A DNA stretch of 64,000 bases from positions 812,501 to 876,500 of the forward strand of contig CALNXK010000095.1 of assembly GCA_942486035.1 (NCBI GenBank), read 5' to 3'. This DNA comes from Porites lobata (taxonomy: Eukaryota > Cnidaria > Anthozoa > Scleractinia > Poritidae). This document shows positions 12,454 to 22,313 of this stretch, one piece after another. The stretch's first letter is position 1, and the number at the start of each line of letters is the position of its first letter. Below the pieces are notes generated by a model, which saw nothing but the letters and a program-made list of their open reading frames with translations, was not told the DNA's origin and made no database searches. Made by a program: the position numbers and the translations under genes.

Positions 12454-12741
12454 AGAATTCCTAGGATTATCCTAGGAATTCCTAGGAAAAAAATCCTAGG
12501 AATTCCAAGGAATCGTAGGTGTGAATTTTCACGGTAAATTCGGACTTGGAATTCCTAGGAATTCCTAGGAATTCCCAGTTTAAAAAGTTCTGGTTCTAAA
12601 TTCCTAGAAATTCCCGGAAATTCGAAATGGAAATGAAACTAGACTTGGAATTCCTAGGAATTCCAACCTACAAGATTTTAAAGCACAAAAAATTCTTAGA
12701 AATTCCCAGAAATTCCTAGTAATTCCTAGGAATTCTAGGAG
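12454..12741. repeat. GGAATTCCTAGG palindromic array, left
   Basis: Repeated 6-18-bp palindromes built from GGAATTCC and CCTAGG lie inside an intron. CCCTTGCGAAAT at 12,438-12,449 is the inverse of ATTTCGCAAGGG at 14,590-14,601, so the two arrays look like ends of one element. Confidence 0.75.
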
Positions 12742-13198
12742 TTTACAGGTTTAACATCATGTCATCAATCAACATCCAATGCCAGGATAGTAAAGTATAC
12801 GCAAATTTAATGATTAATTACCAACTGGAGAAAGCATGGAAATTGCATTTAAACAAGTTTATGATAATGTTCAAAATCACATCTTATGGTACATGTTTTG
12901 TTTTTTAAAAAATTGAAAGTCCTGAGATATAAATTGTTCTTGAGTCATTATTGAAAAATTGTGGGACATATTTGTAACTGGAATAATACAGCAAAAGAGT
13001 CTTGATTGAATTAATTTTACAGCGGGAACATATATGTAAAAAAAGAAAAAGTCAGGCCAACTTGCTTCCAGCAAGCTTATCTGCTAAGCCCTTATTGAGC
13101 CGCTCTTTTAATTCAGGTCTCAAACTGAGAACAAAATAATGAACTGGAAACTAAAATACTCGTGGTACATGGCGGTTAAACATACTTGTTCATGACTA

Positions 13199-13378
13199 CA
13201 GTAGAACCCCGGCGGTGAACTCGAACTCTAAAGGGAAACGAAAAGTAGTTCGATTTTAAGTGGGGAATTCGAGTTATCGGGGTAAATTTCAGTGAAATCT
13301 TGATCAGGAGAAAACAAATTTAGTTCGACTTAGCAGGGAATTCGAGTTATCCGAGCTCGAGTTATCGAGGTTCTACTG
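13199..13378. mobile_element. pogo/Tigger-like MITE
   Basis: It begins CAGTAGAACC and ends GGTTCTACTG, with a TA dinucleotide on each side as Tc1/mariner-pogo insertion requires. The interior repeats TTCGAGTTATC-like motifs. It has no coding capacity. Confidence 0.85.
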
Positions 13379-14320
13379 TATTAAATCCGCCAGAATCTGA
13401 TCGAGTATTAGCTTAATCACGTAGAATTCCATCAACCATTTGCAACAACGACTACAGTTATGTCTCCAGTAAACAAAAAGGAACCAATAAATGGTTTTCC
13501 ATGCCATTTTGAAGTTTCGTGTTCATATATCGGAATGATCTATAATTTCACTTTGATCTCCAGCTTCATTACTGAGTACGTGGTTACCATCAGAAGACAC
13601 ATTACGAAGCAGGAACGTACCTTTACCTTTCACAATCCAGCTGACTTATCGTTCTCGGACATGACTGGAAGCACGTTTCATGTGTCAACAACAAAATAAA
13701 TGAACAATCCGCGTTTTAAATAACCTCAATTTCGGATGCAAAATACTTGTGCTCTTGCTAATGAAAGTCCGCGTGAATTTGAACTCACCAAACGGAACTT
13801 CATTTCACACTTTTCGATTGGTTCTAAAGGGGCACGTGATGATGCAATTCACTTAGTTTGGAGACTGGTAACCAGTATAGCTCAAACATTACGGATGATT
13901 TTGCTCGATGATGAGCAAGTTGAAAAAAGCGGTCGTTTTCAGAGCTAAATAAAATATTCCAACGCTTTTGAGGTATAAGCAGCGAGAGGAAAATTTCGTA
14001 TTGTTTTTTCAAGAAGCGATGACCTTTTATTAGGCAAAGCTGCAATGAAAAACATGTTGTGGACATGTTTGGAAAGCTCAGGTACGAGAAGTGGCACTTT
14101 GAATAAGCTTTCAGTATCGTGCTTATTGTTGATAATTTTTTTTTAAAGATTTAAGTCGCAATAAATGTTGTATATAGATGCTGGGTAATGTCAAGAAATC
14201 CTTGTTGTTATAGGCAATTAAAGAAATGATTAATAAAATTTTTTTACGTTTTTTATTACCTTTGAACACTTATCGTTTTTCCTAAAAATTAAGCCAGTGT
14301 TTCCATGTTAACAATGACTT

Positions 14321-14590
14321 GGAATTATTGAGAATTCCTAGGTATTCCCACAAATTCTCATTGGGGTTTTAGCAATTCCCAATAATTCCCATAAGTTCCA
14401 AAGACAGTTTCCTTCAAACTTGGAATTATTGGGAATTCCTAGGAATTCCCAAAAATTCCCACTGGTGTTTTAACCCATTCCCAAGTATTCCCAAATATTC
14501 CAAGGTTTTTTGTCTTTGCTCATTTGCATGTCTTGGAATAAATTGGAATTCCTAGGAATTCCTAGGAATTCCCAGAACTCTGGGAATTCA
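14321..14590. repeat. GGAATTCCTAGG palindromic array, right
   Basis: Many degenerate GGAATTCC, AATTCCCA and CCTAGGAATTCC motifs mirror the left array at 12,454-12,741. The sequence between the arrays carries only short, unrecognised open frames (13,460-13,699 and 13,736-13,948) and the Tigger-like insertion. Confidence 0.75.
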
Positions 14591-14603
14591 TTTCGCAAGG
14601 GAA

Positions 14604-14748
14604 TATCAAACATTCGACACAGTGTTTCATCACCAGATGAAACACCTCGAAGTGCGTCAAAAATACTCCGCTGCGCGTCGTATTTTCAACTCTCTTCTCG
14701 GTGTTTCATCTGGTGATGAAACACTGCATCTCATGTTTGATATATTAC
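14604..14748. mobile_element. foldback element with 27-bp perfect inverted repeat
   Basis: Positions 14,620-14,646 and 14,700-14,726 are exact inverses (core CAGTGTTTCATCACCAGATG), separated by 53 bases. Outer ends ATATCAAACAT and ATGTTTGATAT extend the symmetry. Confidence 0.8.
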
Positions 14749-14948
14749 ATCAATATCGGTAATGAGGACATTTGCAATTTGATAACAATCAAATATTGAT
14801 ATTGATTTCCGATACCAATAACAAAAATTGATGAAGAGAAACATTTGCAAGTTGGACTAATAATATCAACAAGGACTGATTCATTGATTGTTACCGATTT
14901 CTATCAACTGACTTCACCTGGAGTAACATACAAATGAACATACAAATG

Positions 14949-15545
14949 AAGACAATTGACACTGCTCCCCCACCTCCCACCCAAAAAACCTGGATTAAAC
15001 TACTAGCTAGATTGAAATGCATATGCTATGCAGATGCATTAACGCTTAGAGTCAGTAAAGGATACAGTCATTTAGTTCTAAACAAGTATTTTTAGATTCA
15101 AAACATATTATACAAACAGTACCTGTCAAAAGACACCTCCAAAGATTGGTCAATACGATCGTTCAGGCACTCTTTCCTTCCTCTTTTAGCTGGGGTTGAG
15201 CAAAACAGTGCAGTAATACCTAAAGGAAAATATAAAACATAAGCTTACCCTATCAACCGCCATGGAAAAACAAACTGATCATGGGCAGGACACCTGACCT
15301 GTGAAAACATCTGTTTCTCCTTGCTCTTCGCCGCTGGGGACGTTTCGCGCAGAGGAACGTCTGCGACTCAGCGACAGAAATTCCATACTGATGACGCAAA
15401 CCAATGTTTACATAATAAATCCGGTAGTCATGGGGTTCCAAATACAAATTTGTCCATTTTTACGTGTCTTCTGGTCGATTTAGGTTAAGTGTCGTGTTCA
15501 TCTGCCAACGAGCTCTAGCAAAACTCAAACGCTTCTTCTAAAGAA
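14949..15545. repeat. tandem duplication unit containing exon 3
   Basis: Segment A (14,949-15,086) and segment B (15,301-15,545) recur at 15,543-15,681 and 15,682-15,926. Between A and B this copy holds exon 3 of the pseudogene (15,123-15,219). Confidence 0.9.
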
Positions 15546-16190
15546 GACAATTGACACTGCTCCCCCACCTCCCACCCAAAAAACCTGGATTAAACTACTA
15601 GCTAGATTGAAATGCATATGCTATGCAGATGCATTAACGCTTAGAGTCAGTAAAGGATACAGTCATTTAGTTCTAAACAAGTGAAAACATCTGTTTCTCC
15701 TTGCTCTTCGCCGCTGGGGACGTTTCGCGCAGAGGAACGTCTGCGACTCAGCGACAGAAATTCCATACTGATGACGCAAACCAATGTTTACATAATAAAT
15801 CCGGTAGTCATGGGGTTCCAAATACAAATTTGTCCATTTTTACGTGTCTTCTGGTCGATTTAGGTTAAGTGTCGTGTTCATCTGCCAACGAGCTCTAGCA
15901 AAACTCAAACGCTTCTTCTAAAGAAGAGTATATTCCACTAATTTTGACTATTTTGCTCGAGATTCTTCGTGTTTACATTTGACCTTTGTGGCTTTTTGTC
16001 TTTTGTCTGTCATTCGTAAACAATAGCTAAAACAATGCAACTACTCCGTCGACCAATCAGCGCTTCTGACCGGATTCTGGACAGATTTTACGTCATCAGT
16101 ATGGAATTTCTGTCGCTGAGTTGCAGACATTCCTCCTCGCGAAACGTCCCCAGCGGCGAGGAGCGAGGAGAAATGGATGTTTTCGCAGGC
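15300..16190. mobile_element. inverted-repeat element disrupted by the local duplication
   Basis: GAAAACATCTGTTTCTCC near 15,302 (and 15,682) is mirrored by GGAGAAATGGATGTTTTC ending near 16,186. Longer imperfect arms share CGCTGGGGACGTTTCGCG and CAGAAATTCCATACTGATGA. Confidence 0.65.
15543..15926. repeat. tandem duplication unit lacking exon 3
   Basis: This second copy of A and B is joined directly. The 214 bases that carry exon 3 and its splice sites in the other copy are missing. Confidence 0.9.
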
Positions 16191-16239
16191 TACAGGACAC
16201 CAAAAAATATTCCCTTCATATACAATAAGGCCATCCCCC

Positions 16240-16384
16240 CTTTTTTTGCCCGCCTTGTCAGTCCCGGGGGTAGGGCATTTGCAAATTTTGCACTGCCTGG
16301 GGGGCCATTCCCAAGCTTTTGACACGCACGCAGTTTCCTGTCAGAATGTAACTACACAGAAGGTGGAATTGACTGATGCATAAT
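16240..16384. mobile_element. partial GGTGGAATTGACTGATGCAT-ended element
   Basis: It shares its end and interior (GGGCATTTGCAAATTTTGCA) with one arm of the 782-bp element at 52,008-52,789, in inverse orientation. Confidence 0.6.
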
Positions 16385-16883
16385 GATTACAATTGCGCTC
16401 GCCGTGCGTGACTCTCAGAAAAGAAGGACCCCCGGCTGATAAGCGACAGGTTACTTTACTTCAGAGCTGAGTATCACTGTTGTGCACTGAAGATCAAGAG
16501 ATAATACACTAACTAACTGTATTTCACACCTGAATGAAAGTCGAGATTAGGGAAAATGTCATCATCACTGCCCTTTCGTTCCCCAGGTTTCCTTGTATTT
16601 TTGTAATCGGGACATGAACTGAAGACACAAGACAAAGCACAGAAGGTAAGAACTCTGTAAATGAGCTTAATGGACTACAAAAACAAACTGACACAAAATT
16701 ACAAAAAACAAATTAGTGAATAGCTGAAGCCACTTACTGTAACAAGACTTCAGCAAACTCGCTGTCCGGAAGCTTGTCGTATCCTTGGCGAAGTTTTTGG
16801 CTTCTCCATTTGTTCCCACGGACTCTCTCAAATGAATAACTTTGCCTCCAACTTTTTTGGAGGATGCCATTCTCAATTCTCAT

Positions 16884-17320
16884 TCTCAATTAACAAACGC
16901 GAAATGTCAACAATTTTTCTTGGATGGCTCTGATTTCTAGCGATTTTCGCAGAGCCGTCACCCAAGAAGAAAGATGAACGTATCACACGGAACCTTAATG
17001 CACGCCCGCGTTGCATCCTGGTAGACAGAGAGTCTACCTGAAGAAGGCAGCATTGTTGATCACGTCGGTTAAGACTCTTTTAAACAGCGTCAATTTTACA
17101 ATTTTCATTTTAACTCCATACTTCATTGTTTGCTGTAATTTTGCAACGGATTAGCTTAGCTTATAGGATACTTTACTGTAGAGCGTAGGCGTGAGTTCGA
17201 TTCCTGGCCGAACCATGTGCTCTGGTATCAGTTTCCCATTATTTGTTTTTACTATGTCTTGAATTTTGGCTTCTATGGCATATTTTTGTTTTCCTTATGA
17301 ATGCGCGGCACAGCCCTCTT
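16884..17320. other. upstream region of the transposase-derived gene
   Basis: No convincing gene was found. The stretch contains the presumed promoter side of the ATG at 16,883; no TATA box is obvious. A degenerate tRNA-like segment lies at 17,148-17,216. Confidence 0.4.
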
Positions 17321-17718
17321 CCCCCCCGGGGGGGGGGGGTACTTTAGGAATTTCTAGGTGGGGACGTGCCGCTGGGACCCTGGAACCCTTAACCTATACC
17401 ACAGCTAGTTCCGCTGGATTTTGCTACCCTATACTAGAGTAAACTCCCCAAGTCGGTCCCCCTATCCTAGAGTAGCTCTTTTCCAGAAACTACTGAGGTC
17501 ACTAGCACAGTAGTCTAGCCAAAACAAAACCTTATATCACAGTCCCTAGTCTAGATAAAATCTTCAACCAACTGATCAGTTTCCTGAAAAATGATACCCA
17601 ATTCTAGACCCAAACTCTCTGATTTATATACCTATCCTAGAGTAAACTGCTTGAAAAACCATACCCTTCACAGCGGCACATACCTATTTAGCCCATATAT
17701 GGCAGTACCCCCCCGGCC
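17321..17718. repeat. G/C-run-bounded dispersed repeat
   Basis: It is bounded by CCCCCCCGGGGGG and GTACCCCCCCGG. The interior repeats CTATCCTAGAGTA and related motifs. It resembles degenerate dispersed repeats typical of corals and is non-coding. Confidence 0.6.
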
Positions 17719-18308
17719 TCTTCTCTGCTTGCGTGAGGTAGATGTTTCCCCTAAGCACTTTTTTTTGTCTTCTCATTTGTGTGTTATAGGGGTAAGAATA
17801 AAAGAAAAAGTGTTATCCAAGTAAGTAGTTTGTAGTTCTACCCAATAAGAATATTTAATGTAATGTAAACGTGAACAAAGGGGGCGTTTTCCCTGGAAAA
17901 CAAGTAACTGATGCAAAGGACGCGAAAAGATGCTAGAAATGCTGCGCGCAGGAAAACATACCATAGTACCAGGTGTTGTAGAACATGCAACGTGTGCGAA
18001 TGGCGGGAAACTTACAATGAGTGACAAAGGCGGGAAAAACGTGCGTTAGGTACCAAACGTAAGAACACGTGGAACTTGTGCAACTCGGTAGCCTCCGTGA
18101 AAGGAAGTATTGTCTTTTGCTTCTAAGCACCAGAAGTCATGTTACTCGTCTTACGGCTTATACTATACGTATAGGAAAACCTGGTATCAAGCGGCAGATA
18201 TGAAACCAGACTCGAATGAGGAAAAACCAGTAACTGTTGACAGTAGAGAATTCATCTTCCGAGAAAACTCTTTGAATGTAGTCCAAAGATATTATATATT
18301 AGGACTAT

Positions 18309-18544
18309 TTATAGGAAGAAAAAAACGGCGCGTCTTACATAAGACGCGTCCTAAGTAAGACGCAAACTTGACCGTACAAACGGCACGTGATTTCGTTTGA
18401 AATAAGACGCGACTTTCAATAAATAAGACGCGTCTTATCTAAGGGCTGTTCCTGGATAAGACGCGTCTTTTTCAGACGAAATGTGCCGGTTATACGGTAC
18501 AGTTTGCGTCTTATTTAGGACACGTCTTGTTTTTCCTTGTATAA
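18309..18544. mobile_element. AAGACGCGTCTT-rich foldback element
   Basis: At least three TAAGACGCG/CGCGTCTTA palindromes lie between imperfect inverted ends (TAGGAAGAAAAA and TTTTTCCTTGTATA). It is non-coding. Confidence 0.65.
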
Positions 18545-19309
18545 ACGGCCTTACTCTCTATCTCATATTTTGGTGCTTGAGTTTCCCTCAACCCAGTTTG
18601 TTGTTTTCATGCTGTATATTTCGCTGGCAAACTAACTTTCCTTGTTTTCCGATATCTTAATTGGTAGCTGGAAGATGGAACAAGAAATGGAAAGGAAGAG
18701 AAAAGAAGGAGGAGAGAGGGCTAGTTTCCGTGACCCGTTATACCGGCCTCAGTATCAGACAAAGACCGACTGATGAAAAAGTCGCTATTGGATTATTTTC
18801 ACTCACAAAATCGCAAATTTGAACACTATTGCAAGCCTCTATAATCGATAGTGAGAGTAATAGTAGTTCAAAACTGTTTACTTTAATTTGCAAGCAGACG
18901 CTTTTAGATACGGAACCGTTCTTGCTTGTCCTATAATATTCTTTCCGTAAACTAGCGAAACTAGCTCATTTCCTCCTTTAGGTTGTTGCGAGGGTAAACC
19001 AAGTTGTTGTAGTGTATAGGTCCTAAGGCGTGTAACATTCTCCACCGAGTGATTTGCTATCCAATGGACTAGTATTGTGGAAATAATTTGCTTTATCCAG
19101 CAAGCAAACATCTTAGACGAGGATGCCGCTTTTAAGCAGGTTTAAATGTTTAAGATGAGAAAAATGTTAAAATCACGAAAACCACGTCTCGGTTTTTTCA
19201 CTTTTACTGATCCGGGGCTTATACTCAACAAACAAATTTGAAAAATGATAAAATTGTGTGCAACGTGAACCGTGGTTAACTGTCACGTTCAGTCGGTAAA
19301 GTTATTTCT

Positions 19310-19830
19310 TTGTTTATTCTGTTTCAGGAAAAGCGGCAACAGCGAACTACAGCCATGAAATCCTTATTTGAAAGTATTAAACAGTCGGCCGCTGTATTCA
19401 GTAAGTCCAAAACCCTTTCTTATGATATACATATTTTGGCTCAAACCTGTATTGAGCAGATACAGGATACCAGAAGCACTTGCCACCAAGCCGAAAATCC
19501 CGAAAAGTTTTGATGGAGGGTTAATGTTAAGGTTATTTTCTCGGAAATTCCAACCAAACATTCAGAACATTTAAGACTTTCGTTTTGAGGTAGTCCAATC
19601 ATTCCGGTTGGTATGGACTAAACAAACTGTCGCTTACCATTTACCCTTCACTGCGTTCAAATCTTGCCCTTTTTATATTCGCGCCTTTTTTTATAACATT
19701 CAAACCGTACGTTTCTCTGGTGCGCTAAAAAAGGTGTCTTACATGCCACTGTCTGGTAGTAAGTACCCTAGGGAGCGCACTGCTCAATACTGGCTTCTGT
19801 CTGTGTTTCTGTAAGCAGACTTACGTACTA
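19310..19830. other. conserved 3'-flank segment of B1, no recognised gene
   Basis: It matches 33,990-34,580 well, although the longest open frames differ between the copies and match nothing I recognise. Conservation reflects the block duplication. It may contain untranslated sequence. Confidence 0.5.
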
Positions 19831-20073
19831 CAAGGAAGAGCCCCCGAGTCACAACCGCGGAGTAGTGTCTGTGTTACGCTTTTTCACCTTAAACAAGTAA
19901 CTAACTTAAAGGTGTCAAACATAAAAAGGCATTTGGCTTATTTTCAGTCCTTCATAGAGAGATGTCTACCTCACAGAAGAAGCATTTTTAAGAGGTTCAT
20001 GTTCGAAAGGTGACGACTAGCTGGGTTCAGTTTTAACATGATTTCACCACGTCTTAGTAGTGTTAATTGTTTG

Positions 20074-20244
20074 CAGTGGAGGATCCAGGGGAGGGGCCAG
20101 GGGGCCCCGCTCCCCTTATTTTTCCACCAAACTGAGACCCGAAGAGCCGAAAATTTTTTTTTGGACCGGCCACCCCCGTCCCCCCTTATCTCTGGGTCTG
20201 GATGACCGGGCCCCCCTTATCTCAAAGTCTGGATCCGGCATTGG
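20074..20244. mobile_element. GGATCCA-ended MITE, B1
   Basis: Ends are CAGTGGAGGATCCAG and CTGGATCCGGCATTG, enclosing C-run and CCTTATCTC repeats. The B2 counterpart is at 34,841-35,040. Confidence 0.75.
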
Positions 20245-20575
20245 TTTGTTCCCTTAGAACACAGTCTCAGTAGTCTAGGGCCAGGGGCCAACCATCTCAT
20301 CCGGGAGCTTTCCTGGAAGAAATGGGCTTTGGGCGGATTTAATACTGTAAGACAAGCTCCATACCTGGTGACCTGTGACCGTTTAGTAGACAAGCATATC
20401 GTTCATTAACATTTTTCTTTATGTAAAAGGGATTTTTTTCGTGCAAGAAAGTAGCATTCCAAAGCACTGCGTGAGATCGTACTGTTTATTTACAAACGCG
20501 TTATTTAACTTTGAATTAATGTTTGTCTAACATTTTTTTTTTCTGTTATCCTAACAACGCCTATGGTGGTTGCTT

Positions 20576-20880
20576 TAACTCTTTCACTCACAGAAAAGTC
20601 CAAAGTCTAAAATGGAGAGAAATTCCAAATTTCATTCTATAAAATTCGGAGAACCAAATAGCACAACATAAGAGCACTGCCAAAGATGTTTCATTTGAAT
20701 GGTAACACCAACGGATTTCGTCCACAGACTCAAAAGTAAGAACTACATACTAAATAAACAGTACCATGTGAAAGTACTGCCAAAGAGATCTCATTTAAAT
20801 GGTCACACCACCGGATTTCATCCACAGACTCAAAAGTTAGAACAACCTCATAGATCATTCGTTCTGGAGTGAAAGAGTTA
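20576..20880. mobile_element. CTTTCACTC-ended MITE with internal duplication, B1
   Basis: Ends are TAACTCTTTCACTC and GAGTGAAAGAGTTA. Inside, a segment holding CTGCCAAAGA and CCACAGACTCAAAAG occurs twice; the B2 copy (35,393-35,607) has it once. Confidence 0.75.
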
Positions 20881-20899
20881 TTTAGAAAAAGCCTACACT

Positions 20900-22313
20900 T
20901 TGCCTTAAGATATATGTTATACCTACTGCCATGACTCTTAATTGGTAAAAAGCAATTCCAAAAAAGATTCATTCTTATATAAAAAATAGTTTGAAAAATA
21001 AACGACAGAATTAGAAATTGATTCTGCAATCCCTTTGACTTTGTGTAAAAGCAAGATGCTTTTGCATAAAAGTGATATATCTAGTATCTATCCATTTAGT
21101 AATGATTCCTCTAAGGCGAGAATAATTAAGTATTTTTGTACACTTGTCGGAACGTGAAATTTTATCGCTGAGATTACTTTGCAATTTGTATCCTCACTAT
21201 ATTGGGCAAACCTATGCCTGAATTTATGCGGGTAGTGAAAGTAAATGAAATAAAATGGGAATATAGCAACAAACTTTACTCTCTTTTTTTGTATCTGGAT
21301 CTCAGGCTGTCTCCACACTAACTCATTAGTGGACCTTGAAAATCTTCGTTTTTGTTAACAAGATGCATCAATAGCTCCTTTCCCATGCTGCCAGGGCTAA
21401 AAGCGAAACTCTCGTTAATATACTTATAAGTCACTCCATCAAAAAATAAAATACAGTAGTGTAATTCTCAACGGCAACGGTAACGAGAAAGGTCTAATTG
21501 TGCAGCACATTTTTTTGTACATTTGTCTCCCTTTGTTGTTGCACAACAACAACATGAACCTTCCTAGTTTAAAAAACGTGTATGTAAGAAATGTCGTATG
21601 TTCTTGCCTGTCTTCCTGTTCGATATTTTGGCACTGCCGCTCATTTTCACCTTGCTGGTCGCTAGCACTTCTCATTTTCTTACCACCGCTATAAAAATTT
21701 CATACTTTTCTTCCAACGTCAATCTATGTCTATCATCCACGTCAATGAAGACATTAAAATTTAGTCGAGGAAGAGACTCGGCTTTATGTTGGTTTTTCTT
21801 CTCTTCCAAAGTGTAGGTAGCGGTCACATGACTACCAAAATATTTTGTATCTATACGTTTCCATTTCTATCGTAATAGAGTCCCTGTTGTGACTTAAACC
21901 ATTGATCTAATAGCCCTATGTCAGTAAGTGTGACATTTTATATCTTCTTACACGTACGGGAAAAGGACTGGTCTTACAACTTGAACCAGCGTGAAGGTCA
22001 TGCGATATTAGTCAGCGGTTGCCCGATTTTGACAGTTGTCAATTAATCTTCATATTTGTAGCATATATAACTGGCGGGGTATTCTCATTTTATGTAGTCG
22101 TGTAAATGAGATTTGACATCGGCTTACATGCTGTTGTGTACAGCAATAGCAATAAGGCTCCCTCGGAAATCCGCTATTACCTTACCAGGCTTAGTGTGTT
22201 ACAAGCTCTCCGTTAGGACAGAGGAGGTCACGTATCGCGAGGAGAAGGAAAGAGCAAAAGCTGGGATTCAATTCCAGCTCCCTATACGTCTCTCCAGGGT
22301 TCAACCACAACAG
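20900..22313. other. 3' flank of paralog 1, no gene seen
   Basis: The sequence matches 35,620-37,511 in part. Open frames are short and not conserved between the blocks. Transcription termination and poly(A) signals of paralog 1 would lie here but were not pinned down. Confidence 0.4.

Larger units (their letters stand above)
6054..16883 (-). pseudogene. transposase-derived multi-exon gene, complete but broken copy
   Basis: Exons can be traced by homology and matching splice phases: 16,738-16,883 (ATG), 16,530-16,618, 15,123-15,219, 12,057-12,230, 11,123-11,186, a broken block from 10,468 down to about 9,330, then 8,175-8,257, 7,945-8,055, 6,892-7,076, 6,539-6,609 and 6,054-6,435 (stop). Motifs in order are a C-x2-C pair followed by DSGHFGTW, LSGNNF, DSPGHTAQ, LVTDASPS, LDIWHKSAK, NHFWFCC, DVLHHVVGEHEW, LLENFN and LLAALDHNMH. 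These match a family I know from fish and cnidarian genomes that looks like a DDE transposase of Mutator type; it has no settled name. Lesions: an in-frame TAG after HDTL, a frameshift before LSGNN, a lost first acidic residue (SGRKDSPG in place of GDGR-DSPG), a 252-bp insertion, frameshifts around LVTDASPS, and one base lost in the C-x2-C pair (near 10,180) that copy 1 still has. Expression of the intact 5' exons cannot be excluded. Confidence 0.75.

Noticed and set aside
13460..13948. two plus-strand frames of 79 and 70 aa between the GGAATTCC arrays, considered as a transposase
   Set aside because: No catalytic motif or similarity is visible, and the lengths are within chance for A/T-rich sequence.
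17148..17216. tRNA-like sequence with a B-box-like GTTCGATTCC and terminal CGAACCA
   Set aside because: The T-arm and acceptor stems do not pair, so this is at best a decayed tRNA-derived repeat.
18675..18773. short plus-strand frame starting MEQEMERKRKEGGERA
   Set aside because: Only 32 codons, no recognised family, and no supporting splice partner.
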